Assembly (NCBI GenBank): GCA_963965975.1
Contig: OZ014411.1
Location: forward strand, 684,501 to 748,500
DNA length: 64,000 nucleotides
Direction: 5' to 3'
From: Xestospongia bergquistia
Taxonomy: Eukaryota > Porifera > Demospongiae > Haplosclerida > Petrosiidae
Shown: positions 1-11,256 of the stretch, piece after piece
Numbering within the stretch: the first letter of the stretch is position 1
Layout of the letters: every line of letters begins with the position of its first letter
The notes under the pieces: model-generated
Seen by the model: only the letters and a program-made list of their open reading frames with translations
Told to the model about the DNA's origin: nothing
The model's database searches: none
Position numbers and translations under genes: made by a program

Positions 1-382
1 TAGTATTAATTGTTAATCAGAGTAATTCTCAAATCTCTTAATTGCTAAATTTTATAATTTAGAATGTAAAATTTTAAATTAATTTCATAAAATCAATTTT
101 TAGAAATTAGGTTGGCATAAATAATTATACATGGGCCAGAGCTACATGAGAGATTTTGTTGTTTGATTTGACAAGTGTACTGCATAACCAAATAAAATTA
201 ATATATATAGTAATGTCTGTTAAAACAACTACAAGTTGATGAAAATATTGAATAGTTGTGCATATTTCTAAACTATCTAGTAAACCTTACAACATAGTAT
301 ATTATAAAATAATTTTGTGTGACAAATTGTATTCACTAACTTGATATATTGTAATATATCTTCTGTGTTTCTTATCATTTAG
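1..382 (+). other. Intron upstream of exon 1
   Basis: No exon seen. The sequence around 100-180 is recognisably related to 25355-25435, which precedes the class 1 exon at 25645. This segment is therefore the paralogous class 1 upstream intron, cut by the window edge. Confidence 0.6.
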
Positions 383-487
383 TATGGAAGAACACCCCTA
401 CATGTTGCCTACTGGGGGAGGAAAGATAACATTACCATGAAATTATTGACAGAATCAGGATGCAGTAATTTGGAGGCAGTGAAAGTT
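383..487 (+). CDS. Ankyrin exon 1 (class 1, 35 residues)
   Basis: Begins YGRTPLHVAYWGRKDN and ends SNLEAVKV, bounded by tttag and gtaagt. The TPLHVA start of an ankyrin first helix is clear. The second helix reads ITMKLLTESG, one residue longer than the IVKLL of the other class 1 exons. The usual beta-hairpin tail (GADVN) is replaced by SNLEAVK, so this repeat may be a cap or spacer within the stack. It is followed 725 bp later by a class 2 exon, as are all class 1 exons. Confidence 0.85.
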
Positions 488-1212
488 GTAAGTATAATTA
501 TTGTAACATTAAATTAGAAGAGAAATGCTCAATAAGCTAATGTTATAGATAGAAGACAAAAGTAATAGTATCCACTTAAGGCGATCAAAGCAATATTAAA
601 TCTTCTATTATACTCTGTTCAAGTTCAATATGGACACTAACTCTGCATTATAACTTTCGTTAAGAATGAGGTAGAAAATTGTGAGAGAAATGTTTTTGCA
701 CTATTCAAAAAACACCTTGCAAGGCCATAGTTTCTAACATAAAAATAGTCTGCTAGCTGTCTAAGAAAGTTGCTAACCATGGTGTTCTTTGTATTCCACT
801 ATGACTGATATCATGCATATTATACATTTTACTGACAAACACTTATGCAAGCATTCTCCAGCTTCAGCTGAAAAGTTTAAAAACTATCGAAAATATGTTT
901 AATAGTAATGTTAGATAGATTAAGAAGAGACTACCACAATGAACAACAAAAAGCTTCAGTATGACCCACCAAAACTTTCCAACTATGATGCAGAACTCAA
1001 GTTAGGTTTATGACTTTATCATAGTTTAAATTTCACTAAACTCCAATGTGAACAGTGCATAGGAATACTAATGCTATTGTTTAAGTATATGTTCTAACTT
1101 GTGAATCAGTTACATATAATGTATGATGTAATATAATTCTCAGTGAGTTATATTGTATCAGTACTATGTTATTTCTGTGGAAATAAATCAGATACTGCAA
1201 TTTCTTTTACAG

Positions 1213-1305
1213 GACACTCTCCTGCTCAAATCTGTAAGAGATGGTAATTTGGAAGGTATAAGAGAATCACTTGCTAAGCAAGCCAATATTGACATTGGTG
1301 ATGAG
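1213..1305 (+). CDS. Ankyrin exon 2 (class 2, 31 residues)
   Basis: Starts DTLLLKSVRDGNLEGIRESL and ends NIDIGDE, between tttacag and gtatac. It lacks the G-x-TPLH motif. The pattern LLLKSV.DG.LEGI..SL looks like the first, solvent-capping repeat of an ankyrin stack. It ends GDE where the sister exons end NK. Confidence 0.83.
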
Positions 1306-1985
1306 GTATACACCATGTTGAGATATGTATAATTTACTGTAAATTTTGAAAAAAGTATCAAATTGCATTATCATATAGTAATTTGAAGAGTCTATATTTA
1401 GACATATCTAAGATTTTTAAGATTTCTGATTTAAATAGTTGGAGTATAAATAGACAATAGTGGATAAGGTTACAAGTCAATGACAATAAATGACATCTCT
1501 TGTTGTGTTTATTGTCATTCTTTGTAAGTTTTCTATAGAAGAATATAGAATAAGGTTATAGTTATAAGTGAACATTAATATATGTACAATTTACTGTCAA
1601 ACTTTGAAAGATTCAGCAAATTAAATTGTCATATGGTAACAATAAACGTACATGTTTAGTCATAACTAAGAATTTTTTAAAATTCTGGATATAAACGGTT
1701 GGAATGTAAATAGACAAAACAGATATGGTTACAAGTCAATGACAGTAAACAACACCCTTTGTTGTTGTTTATTTAATTTCTAAGTACTAGTCTTCTGTGG
1801 AAGAATATAAAAGATGGTTATAGTTATACGTAAGTACTTTAAGTAGATGATAGTACATGAATGGATTAATAAAACAGACCATAGTACATGATGTAACATA
1901 TAACAAGGACTGACAAGTAACATTTAGTAATGCTTTTGCTATGTAAATTGTACTTGTATTTGACAATATATTTTTTGTTGTTTAG

Positions 1986-2045
1986 AATGGTGATACTCTA
2001 TTGCATATTAAATGTTACAAAAATTGTCATGAAGTAGTACAATAA
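1986..2045 (+). pseudogene. Dead class 3 ankyrin exon with stop
   Basis: After tgtttag the frame reads NGDTLLHIKCYKNCHEVVQ and then TAA. It matches the first two thirds of a class 3 exon, with A9 changed to K and the conserved G13 lost. The LLDHGVQ half is missing. The stop is followed 28 bp later by the acceptor of exon 3, so a deletion fused this remnant to the next acceptor. Inclusion would terminate the protein. Confidence 0.75.
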
Positions 2046-2073
2046 TGTAACAATAATGTTTTATTTTGTTTAG

Positions 2074-2172
2074 GAAGGAAAGACTTCATTGCACATAGCA
2101 TGTTACAATGGTCATGATAAAGTAGTACAATTATTACTAGACAATGGTGTTCAAGTGGATATTCCAAACAAG
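2074..2172 (+). CDS. Ankyrin exon 3 (class 3)
   Basis: 33 residues beginning EGKTSLHIACYNGHDKVVQ, with second half LLLDNGVQVDIPNK. Flanked by gtttag and gtcagt; the gtcagtgacatatcatg donor context is shared by nearly all class 3 exons. H7 is the canonical ankyrin TPLH histidine, replaced by Y or C in most class 3 sisters. Confidence 0.88.
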
Positions 2173-2525
2173 GTCAGTGACATATCATGTATTAATGTTA
2201 AGTTATGTAACATAAGAGGAGTATAATGAAACTACTTTGATCAAATGTCTCATATATGACTGGTCATAATGTCCATACTATGATGCACTTGTTGATGTGG
2301 TTGTATTTGTGTATAATGTACAGGAATGGTGTCACTTAATGTTCGACATTTAAAGTTTAGAGGTGTGGTTTATTATTAACCACTGTTACTTGTAATTTGG
2401 TGTTAAGTAGACATAACCTATGATTATATAACTCTAACAGAGTATGATGTTTTCTATAATTACTTAGCAATGCTATTGTTTATTGTTTGTACTAGTATAT
2501 GGCAGTATTATTATATGTTGCTTAG

Positions 2526-2624
2526 GAGGGCATGACTCCATTTTACATGGCACTACTTTGCTATGGTCATGAGTTAGTAGAAATTTTTCAATGCCTTGGT
2601 GTTCAAGTGGATGTTCCAGACAGG
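2526..2624 (+). CDS. Ankyrin exon 4 (class 4)
   Basis: Begins EGMTPFYMALLCYGHELVEI and ends GVQVDVPDR. Class 4 exons carry a cysteine (QC or HC) before the GVQ turn, and this one reads FQCLGVQ. The first helix MALLCYG is the most divergent of the class. A class 5 exon follows after a 943-bp intron, the fixed order in this locus. Confidence 0.84.
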
Positions 2625-3567
2625 GTCAGTGACATAACATGTATTCATGATAAGTTACGTAAATATTGACATGTACATGTACTGAAGATTATTGATGTTT
2701 ACATACCAAAAGTGAATGACATTACTCTAGTGTATTAATACTACTTGTGAAATATATTTCTTAATTGAGAGGATTATTATGACTTTTGTAAGGCATATTT
2801 TACTATCATATTTCTCAAACAGTTTATATATGTTAAAGTATTTTAACATTTTCTTTCTAAAGTACACAGTAATGGAAATACGAACATTGAGAATTAAACA
2901 CTTATGTTAGATATATATATATTTCAAACAAACAGCAAATCTTAACCTTTGATTAAAATATATTAGTTAATATTTTTTGTTTTGTTTGATAACTAATGTG
3001 TTAGTTGGATTTAACTATATACAATTTTATCTCTCAACTTACTATGTTAATTGACAAGCTCAGCTAAAGTTTTACTGCATTAATGGAAAATAGATGGTTG
3101 GTTTGAAGTTTGTAATGAGAAGAAAGAATAATGAACTTAGATTCATACAAGCTAATATAATACCTAACACTGTCACAAGTATAATCTGTGTGTTCTGAAG
3201 AAAATTAGCATTTCAGTATTTACCTTAGCCCCATCCAAATTATTGTCAAATTACACATGTACACTTTATTATAATATTAAATGAGAATACAAAGCATAAG
3301 GATGAAGTTGTAGGGTGATTCTATCTACCTGTACATGATATACATGTTGTAATACAAATACATGTACTGTTTAAAAATAGTTTATTGAATGTCAGGATCT
3401 GCACAGATACTGTTATCTCTAAATGCACATACATATGAGCAACCGTCCATGAAAGTAGTATGGTTAATAACCTTACAATATCTATTTAAATAAAAAGTAT
3501 GATATCAATTCAGATTTCTTTTACAATACAATAATATAATATATCATGTACTTTCTATTATATATAG

Positions 3568-3660
3568 AATGGTGTAACATCATTATTTAATGCATGTTCT
3601 AGAGGTGATCATAACACTGTTGATCGTCTAATTAAAGCTGGAGCTAATGTTGATATTCAT
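3568..3660 (+). CDS. Ankyrin exon 5 (class 5, 31 residues)
   Basis: Begins NGVTSLFNACSRGDHNTVDR and ends AGANVDIH directly before gtaagt. Other class 5 exons are 33 residues ending DIVND or DFANK. A 6-bp in-frame loss next to the donor explains the short end. R20 replaces the usual leucine of VDLLIKAG. Confidence 0.84.
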
Positions 3661-6600
3661 GTAAGTTGATAATATGACAATATATATCATTTAATTTATT
3701 TATTCAAAAATTATAATTTCTAATGGCCAGTACTAATCATTCAGATCTCATAATGATAAGAACCGTGTTACATGGTAGTGGTGCACTAGAAAATATGAAG
3801 ATGGTCAGGAATAACAAACGCCTGGACTTGATTACCTGAACTATAAAAGATCTATAACTTGTAAATTTTGAATTAGAAGATCAACTTATTTGAGCAAAAA
3901 CATTCAAAAGCTTGTGTTTCCAATACAATCATTTAACAGCTTGAATCCTATTATATGATGTGTGTCAATTGTTCAAAGGAAAAACTCAAATTCCATTGCC
4001 CCAATTTAGTTTTTAAAATATATTAACTTATCATTATGATATGTTACTATGTCCTCATTTTATTTAAACATTATATTAATTACCATATCTGTCTATTACC
4101 TATTATCAGAAGAAAGGAAGTGTGTATTAACATAATGTTATAGTGATTTACATGGTTAAAGTTAACACTTAGGGTACTTCTCTGTAGTAAATGTGCAAAG
4201 GAAGTACTTATATAGTCTTGTGTGTGTTAGGGTTTAACACATCTGTTTAATAAAAACACATTATTGAAAAACCAAATACCTTTTAAATTGAGGGTGCCAA
4301 GTCCTTTCATCCTTTTCATCCACTTTCATTCATAAATATCTAGTCTGTAACCTCATTGTATTTAGCAAAACTATGTTTTTGTTGTAGCCAACTTTAAAAT
4401 ATGAGTGCTTACTTTACCTGATGTACTTGTAGCTACTTAGTCAGGGGGAGATTTTACTTCAACTAATTGTCTCATTATATTAAGCTTGAAAAAGTAACCT
4501 AGCATTTTATTATGTAGGATATCTAATGTAGTACATGTTTTGATCAAATTCCACTAAAATGCACAAGTATGTGTACTTTTACCATACACATAATTGTGTT
4601 TATTGACATGACGTTAGAAGAAAGTAGATGTTTACTTAATATAGGAATTGATTTTTTAACCTATTTGACCAAAAAGTATAAACTTTTTTTGTCATACCTT
4701 TTCAGCCTTTCAGAGTCACTTTTAGCAAATTATAACTTGCTATTTTACAACTTGTCATAATAATGAGTGTTTACTTGTGACGGATGTATTGGAACCATGT
4801 GAACCAGTTTGCTTCAAGTGACATCTTTCTCTATTAAGCTTGTTTTTTTGGTTGTTGTAGCTGTGCTAGATGTGTGAAAAAGTTTAAATGGCATTGAAGG
4901 TGACACTACTTCTGTAACTAAATGAAAATGTTTGCTCCCTGTGTTGAAATTATTTTAGATAGTTGTTTGGTTGAGTAAATGTTGTAAATTCTAGAATACA
5001 ATAAAATTATGTATATTAATCTCTTATATAAATCGATTTTAAAATAGAGAATTTAGTATATTTGTAGCTAGAGATGTTAGATTTCTATCCTAGGAATACA
5101 GTCTACTCAGGGTTTGGCCTTGCCCACTGATAGGTTAGATTTAATGACAAATGTAAATTTGATCTCTTAGTCTGTCCAGGATAAAGTAAAGTTTTATATT
5201 TATACCATAACTACTGTATACTCAGCTTGTGACTTTGTGTTTGATTCACTTTAATACTGGTCTAGACAGCCCCTGCACATCTTTTAATTGCTTGAAATAT
5301 GTCTCCTTTTTCCTTTATTCAAGTTTATTGCAATCCTAAATATGAGTAAATTTTGCTGCATATATAGCCTATCAGGTGATTTGGTTACACTTAGTAATTT
5401 GGCCATGGCTTTATTGGAACCTGGAACCACAGGTATGCAAAAAGACATATAGAAAGTAAGGTTACATTTTGCCAAACCATTCAAATTAGTTGCCTCGCTC
5501 TAAGACACTTGGCAATTACACACATAGTTGCTATAACAAAGGGAGTAAGTGGTGTTGTTATTTTAGAAGTATGTATTTCTATATGAATATAAGAAAATTA
5601 ATGTTATAATGTAGTATACTCTGTTCATGTTGAAGATGACTGTAGTGAAGTGTGATTTAAACTTTCACAACATCATTAACGCAGCTCGAGTTTGGCAATA
5701 TAGTTGTACTGTTTTTTTAAAGTAATACTTAAAACTTCATAGATTGTTGTGGCTCTCTCTTAATGTATCATACTTTAGTAATAAAGGTATTTTCAACAGT
5801 TTTCGAACTAAATTTGAAGCTGTAGAATGCTTGCGTAAGTGTTCATTAATGAGGTGCAAGACTATACACGTATCACTCATGGTGGAATGTGAAGTAAGCC
5901 ATTAACTTTTATAAGATTTCTTGTTTCCAACTTTCCTCGATAGCTTGTGTTCTGTTTTTATATAGACTTTTATTACTGAGTTAGTAGTCATGCTAAATAT
6001 GAACAGAGTATAGCAATACACATGTATATATATACTTCACTTGTGATATTAAAATGTACACAATTTATTACAAAGAAAGAACAAACTTTGAAGAATATTA
6101 TCCTCTTTACAAGATATGAAATAATATATATATATACTTTAAAATGATGAGTGTAAATGAATGACAGTGAATTTAATTGTATGTTATTAACAATAAAGTA
6201 CACCTTTTTTACATTTATTGGAAGTAGTTGTCTTTTTTGGAAGAGTATAGAAGAATGCCAAGTTTATAAATGAGTAAATGATGGTATATGTGAGAGGGAA
6301 TAGAGCAATGAAACAAACACATCCTATGATGTAGGCACTAGTATAGTTTACTATATGTCACACAATATGGTACCATGAGATCAACTCTTATGAAATGAAC
6401 TTTTTGATTCATACTGTGATATACACTGTTGATGCTAATAACCACAAATGAATTAATACTAATGTATAATTTGTGTGAGATAACTATTAATACAAAATTT
6501 ACTACACTATTTAAAGTCCAATTAAATATTTAATTTTTTCAAGACAATCATTGATACTACATTATCCAGTATTGAAAACACTGAAAGAGAATTTGTTTTT

Positions 6601-7720
6601 TTTAACTTGAATTTATTTCTTCCTTGTTGATAGTACCATGAGATAACTCCTTCTAAGTCAATTTTTTTCTTTCCACTTGATCAGCTGTAGGTGTTAATAA
6701 TAATAAATTCAATCTTTTAATAAGTTATCATTAGTAAGTATTAATTATTAATATGAAGTGTAATATACCATATTAAAGTCCAGTTTGATGCTCTACCACT
6801 TCCGGATATTCATTGATAATGCAGTTGCCAGTGTTAAAATCCTGAAAGAGTATTTGCATTCCTTGTTCTTTCTCTTGAAACTTTCTTCACCTTAGAAGCT
6901 GTTAAACACTTTGTGCAAAAAAGTTAGTATGTTTACCAACCACTGTAGAAGGAAAATCTTACTTAGTATGGTTCTCTTCTAAAAATGAAGAGATATCACG
7001 AATATCAACTATAAGCCACCTTAAAAAGGAATCTGTTTTCTTAGAATCATATGACCATCAACCACTTTCATACATTCATATAATGCCTAGAAAGTGCTTC
7101 AGGTGACCATTTTTGCGTTAGTGAGTGGGCGTCTGATGACAAGAGTAACATGTGACTACAACATTAACCACCAAAATTTGAACATGTGTTTTGTGGGCTT
7201 CACCAATTGTAGCAGTAATTAGCTTTGGACTGAAACTACGTTTTTGTCTATTCCCATAACAGAAATGATCTTGTAAAAGTAAAAAGATGACTTTTTGTGG
7301 TTGCTAGCCTTCAAACCTGATCACGTAGACACCTGAAGTGGTTGCTGTTGTTCTGATAGAGGGAGATTTTACTTTAAACCAATTTGCTCTTATAACAATT
7401 AAACTTAAGACATGTCAATACTTGATCAAACTATCCTGAGTTAAATTATCTTGCATTTTATCAAAGCATACACATCTACATGTACTATACATTTTGATCA
7501 TTATCCACACTATCCACTTAAATGTACAACCTGTACATTTATTTACATGTATACCATTCTTTCTTTGACATTAATAAGATACACATATATTATGTTAGTT
7601 TTGTTTTATAACATTTTCTAACATAATAAATTTTATGTTGTTACTGTTTAGATGTAACATATACATGATTATACTTGCATTTTTATTTGACACATCATAT
7701 TTATCCCTAAAAATATATAG
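3661..7720 (+). other. Long intron, 4.06 kb, no exon seen
   Basis: Holds pieces of intron found elsewhere in the array. 3720-4260 resembles the introns after other class 5 exons (for example 21957-22440). 4790-4860 resembles 24055-24118. 5960-6900 is a diverged copy of 10960-12300. 7130-7500 recurs at 7880-8290 and again at the right edge of the window. 7550-7720 is the module that precedes class 6 exons. No coding segment longer than a chance reading frame was found. Confidence 0.6.
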
Positions 7721-7825
7721 TATGGCTTGACTTCGACCCCTCTCTATGTTGCATCATATGAAGGCTACAGTGAAATTGTACAAACATTATTAAAGGCTAA
7801 TGCTAGTATTGATAAACCAAACAAA
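7721..7825 (+). CDS. Ankyrin exon 6 (class 6, 35 residues)
   Basis: Begins YGLTSTPLYVASYEGYSEIV and ends ASIDKPNK between atatatag and gtaagt. Two residues (ST) are inserted in front of TPLY relative to the 33-residue class norm, lengthening the inter-repeat hairpin. The rest fits TPLYxAS..G..EIVQxLLKANA. Confidence 0.85.
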
Positions 7826-8578
7826 GTAAGTTTTCTCATTTAGTTAATTATCATGTATTCATGTTAAATTTTGTACATAATGACATGCGTGTGTACTGAA
7901 TATTATTGATGTTTTCCAAAATTTGAAAATCTGTTTGTGGACTTTACCAATTGTAGCAGTAATTAGCTTTGGACTGAAACTACATTTTTGTCTATTCCCA
8001 TAACAGAAATGATCTTGTAAAAGTAAAAAGATGACTTTTTGTGGTTGCTAGCCTTCAAACCTGATCACGTAGACACCTGAAGTGGTTGCTGTTGTTCTGA
8101 TAGAGGGAGATTTTACTTTAAACCGATTTGCTCTTATAAAAATTAAACTTAAGACATGTCAATACTTGATCAAACTATCCTGAGTTAAATTATCTTGCAT
8201 TTTATCAAAACATACACATCTACATGTACTATACATTTTGATCATTATCCACACTATCCACTTAAATGTACAACCTGTACATACACATACTTAAATGGAG
8301 TCTACACATATTTACTATGGTAGACTCCATTTCATAATACCATGTCCATTGTTCATATAAATATTACTATATCCTTTGATCTTCATTATTGTTATGTCAA
8401 AAAGGATAGAAAGAAGCAAATTGAAGATATGTACACAAAATTCATACAATATTCTTCCTTCCATCTATGTAGTTCATAAGTTATGTTTGTTGTTACTGTT
8501 TAGATATAACATATACATGATTATTCTTACTATTAAATAGATTGTCCTCACATAACATTTATCTCTGTATTTATACAG

Positions 8579-8677
8579 CAAGGCAATACCCCTCTCTATG
8601 CTGCATCAAAAAATGGGCACGATGAAATTGTACAAGTATTACTACAAGCTAATGCTAGTATTGATGTAGTAAACAAG
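8579..8677 (+). CDS. Ankyrin exon 7 (class 6)
   Basis: Reads QGNTPLYAASKNGHDEIVQV then LLQANASIDVVNK. The LLQ and DVVNK wording is shared only with exons 8 and 9, marking these three as a recent subfamily. Acceptor ttatacag, donor gtaagt. Confidence 0.9.
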
Positions 8678-9113
8678 GTAAGTTTTCTCATTAAAGTTAA
8701 TTGTAATATTTGCTTGATTACATACCTTTGGTGTTTATAAAACTCAGAGCATTTTGACTTTGCATTAAAACAAAGCATATGTTTATTTAAAATAGTTAAC
8801 AACTATAAAAAATGATTGGTTGATTTTGTTTAAATGACCTTGTTGAAAGATGTCACTAATATAAAAAAATATAGGTGCCATTGCAATTAAATGTTATGGC
8901 AGCAATATTAGATGTTCCCAATATTGGATGAATTATTGTTGCAGAGTTGTGAAGTTGTTAATGTTATTAAGTTGAGCTGGTAGTGCCACTACAATATTAT
9001 AATGTAGATATCCTTTGAAAGGTATTCCACTTCCAACACATGGTCTCTAATAAAACTCTTATTACATGTACACAGTCTAAATAATCATAACAGTTTTCTT
9101 TGTATATACATAG

Positions 9114-9212
9114 GATGGCAAGACCCCTCTCTATGCTGCATCAAGAAATGGCCACCATGAAATTGTGCAAATGTTACTACAAGCTAATGCTAGTATTGAT
9201 GTAGTAAACAAG
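9114..9212 (+). CDS. Ankyrin exon 8 (class 6)
   Basis: Reads DGKTPLYAASRNGHHEIVQM then LLQANASIDVVNK. Nearly identical to exon 9, 3337 bp downstream. The two differ at residues 3 (K/E), 19 (Q/K) and 20 (M/V), and the flanking introns match for several hundred bases. Confidence 0.9.
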
Positions 9213-9838
9213 GTAGGTTTTCTTATCAAAGGTAATATATATTTCCAATGTAAGTGTTATTAAAGACTATAGCTAAATCCAATCTTGCAAACAACGTACA
9301 TTGTGTCATATATGATCATACTGATCCTTTGATTAAGATAAAATTATATTTCTTCAAATAAACTCTGTGGTGTTCATTAACCTTTGATTTATTGACTCTT
9401 AACTTACAAAAAATAAGAAAATTTTTTTTCCATTTTTGGTCTCTCAGACTCATTTTTTAACTATACTGCAACTTGTCTTTTTCTTACTAAAATGGTGATA
9501 GTGTTTACAAATGACATAGGCATATTTGAATGTTGTGAATCAATTGCTTGAAGTAAAATCTTTCTCTCATAAGTTTGGTTCTTTTATGTTGCTATAGCTA
9601 TATTAGATAAATTATCTTCTTGAGTTCAAAGGTTTTTATACCTCCGAAGGGTAACATTACAGACCCACCACATTTATATCCTGATGGGAGCTTTAAGCAT
9701 CACTTAGCAAAGATAGTTATTTAGTCAGGAGTTTATTAACTCATTTTTGGTCCTGTGCTTAACTAAGAAATGTAATTAAAGTAGTTGTTTAATAAAGGAA
9801 ATTTCATAAGTTAAAAATGCAATTAAGCCAAAAATATG

Positions 9839-9854
9839 TATTTAATCTTTTATA
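9839..9854. repeat. Target-site duplication, left copy of PLE fragment A
   Basis: TATTTAATCTTTTATA is repeated exactly at 10676-10691 and frames the retroelement fragment between them. Confidence 0.85.
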
Positions 9855-9953
9855 CTGAAGTATCTAAGTCTGTTGAAGAGTGCTCGATGTCGTTTAGACA
9901 GAGCGGGTTAGAACAGAATTAAAGGACAAAAGAACAGAGCTCTCGCTGTGTTG

Positions 9954-9994
9954 CTGTTACTCCGAGTTTCACGCGTTATGCGATCGTCAGACAG
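9954..9994 (-). ncRNA. Hammerhead ribozyme motif, 3' copy in PLE A
   Basis: On the minus strand: stem I CTGT/ACAG, core CTGACGA, a short stem II (CGC/GCG), GAAA, then stem III ACT-CGG-AGT ending in the cleavage triplet GTA. These are the invariant parts of a type I hammerhead, which PLEs are known to carry. It is the sense copy relative to the GIY-YIG frame. One U.U pair at the base of stem II is non-canonical. Confidence 0.78.
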
Positions 9995-10043
9995 CTGGAT
10001 ACTACTCTGTGTACAGGCTGGTTATATAGCATCGAGGTGTTAA

Positions 10044-10448
10044 CTATGTCCTATCCCTAGAGAAATGTGCTAAATAGTACTTGTTTTCGTGTCGGCATTT
10101 TGAGACGAGTTCGGATCTTTTATTCAGGGTGGTGGTTTTGTCGGCGTTGATGATAGAGAGCTTTTCCGTTAGGCAAAGGTTGCACCGCTTTGTTGTGTTG
10201 GAGTAGGCTTGTGCCCTTCGGTTTATTGACCAGGTAATTTTGAATTCCTCACCTTCTTTCTTCAATTGCCAAACATACTTCGATAGTTCCGTGCTATTTC
10301 CGTATTTCTCGTGCCTAATTGATTGCATGTGGTTGGAATATCTCTGCTTGAAGGCGTGTTCGGTTAGGCCTATGTACACCTTTTTCTCATTTCTTCTCAT
10401 GTTTTCGACTTCTGCGTTGTAGACGATGTTATTGGACTGGCATTCGCA
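10044..10448 (-). pseudogene. GIY-YIG endonuclease domain of PLE A, N-terminally truncated
   Basis: An open frame of about 134 codons ending at 10044. It starts with the cysteine pair CEC (10448-10440), then VYNAEV, then the GIY-YIG core KVYIGLTEHAFKQRYSNH, with R19 of that stretch in the usual arginine region. Further on are CNLCLTEK and the PLE-type ending LNKRSELVSKCRH. This domain nicks target DNA for reverse transcription. The first ATG (10400-10398) lies inside the domain and is not a genuine start. Everything upstream, including the reverse transcriptase, is replaced by the inverted arm. Confidence 0.85.
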
Positions 10449-10675
10449 GACAAAACCACCACCCTGAATAAAAGATCCGAACTCGTCTCAAAATGCCGAC
10501 ACGAAAACAAGTACTATTTAGCACATTTCTCTAGGGATAGGACATAGTTAACACCTCGATGCTATATAACCAGCCTGTACACAGAGTAGTATCCAGCTGT
10601 CTGACGATCGCATAACGCGTGAAACTCGGAGTAACAGCAACACAGCGAGAGCTCTGTTCTTTTGTCCTTTAATTC
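10449..10675 (+). repeat. Inverted arm of PLE A
   Basis: Inverse copy of 9916-10142 with the same length. With only about 306 bp between the arms, a transcript could fold into a long hairpin. The join at 10448/10449 falls inside the GIY-YIG reading frame. Confidence 0.85.
10597..10637 (+). ncRNA. Hammerhead ribozyme motif, inverted-arm copy in PLE A
   Basis: Same motif as 9954-9994 in the opposite orientation: CTGT, CTGACGA (10601-10607), GAAA (10621-10624), GTA (10631-10633), ACAG. Because it sits in the inverted arm it would be functional in plus-strand transcripts, including the host pre-mRNA of the ankyrin array, where it lies within an intron. Confidence 0.78.
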
Positions 10676-10691
10676 TATTTAATCTTTTATA
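10676..10691. repeat. Target-site duplication, right copy of PLE A
   Basis: Exact match to 9839-9854. Confidence 0.85.
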
Positions 10692-10997
10692 TAAACTAAT
10701 GTTATAACAATGTAATTATACAGAGAATTTAGCATACATGTAGCTATAGGTGGTGAGTTTTCATAATATATTATATATTATTATAGATATAATTAGTAAA
10801 ACAAAGGGAGTGGTTTATTGTTATTGTAGAACTTTATACTTGTGTAGTTCTATGTCAATATAAGAATTGTTGTAGTGTAGTAGCAGAGAACTGTTGTAGT
10901 GTAGCAGTACATATTAAAGCTAACTTAACATTAAAAAAGAATGAAGTTTTAAGCACAAACTTTGAATATTATCCTCTTTACAAGATATGAAATAATA

Positions 10998-11256
10998 TGT
11001 GACCATAAATACGAAAATGGTACCTAACGCGCAAGTGAATTTCGAACAAACGCTTGTGTAGAAACGGTTGCTACGCATCCATCTTGAGCAGGAAGTCAAT
11101 GTTATTTGGTATTCATGAAGGTCAATCATTGCTCTCATTACATAATGAATTTTAATAACTTCCTGTTTAAGATGGCTGCATAGCAACAATTTATACGCAA
11201 GCGTTCACTCAAAATTTGTTTGTACGTTAGGTACCATTTTCGTATTTATGGTCACA
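10998..11256. mobile_element. Mariner-type MITE, 259 bp
   Basis: Perfect 32-bp terminal inverted repeats (10998-11029 and 11225-11256, beginning TGTGACCATAAATACG) lie between TA dinucleotides. Inside them the arms keep imperfect inverse similarity for about another 60 bp (ACGCTTG, TTGCTA, CATCTT, CAGGAAGT), so the element can fold back on itself. It has no coding capacity. The paralogous intron at 6110-6145 carries the same flanks joined by a plain TA repeat, so it is an empty site. TA target and fold-back form indicate a non-autonomous Tc1/mariner derivative. Confidence 0.88.

Larger units (their letters stand above)
9855..10675 (-). mobile_element. Penelope-like element fragment A with fold-back ends
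   Basis: An 821-bp insertion in the intron between exons 8 and 9, flanked by 16-bp target duplications. On the minus strand it comprises an inverted arm (10675-10449), a GIY-YIG endonuclease segment, and the 3' end. The arm is an equal-length, apparently exact inverse copy of 9916-10142 (227 bp each). The last 61 nt of the 3' end (9855-9915) have no counterpart in the arm. No reverse transcriptase remains, so it cannot move by itself. Inverted 5' fragments are typical of PLE integration. The paralogous block at 12450-13210 lacks the element. Confidence 0.85.

Noticed and set aside
4569..4760. 63-codon open frame on the plus strand
   Set aside because: Low-complexity, hydrophobic by AT composition, no family resemblance, inside an intron made of repeated intron pieces.
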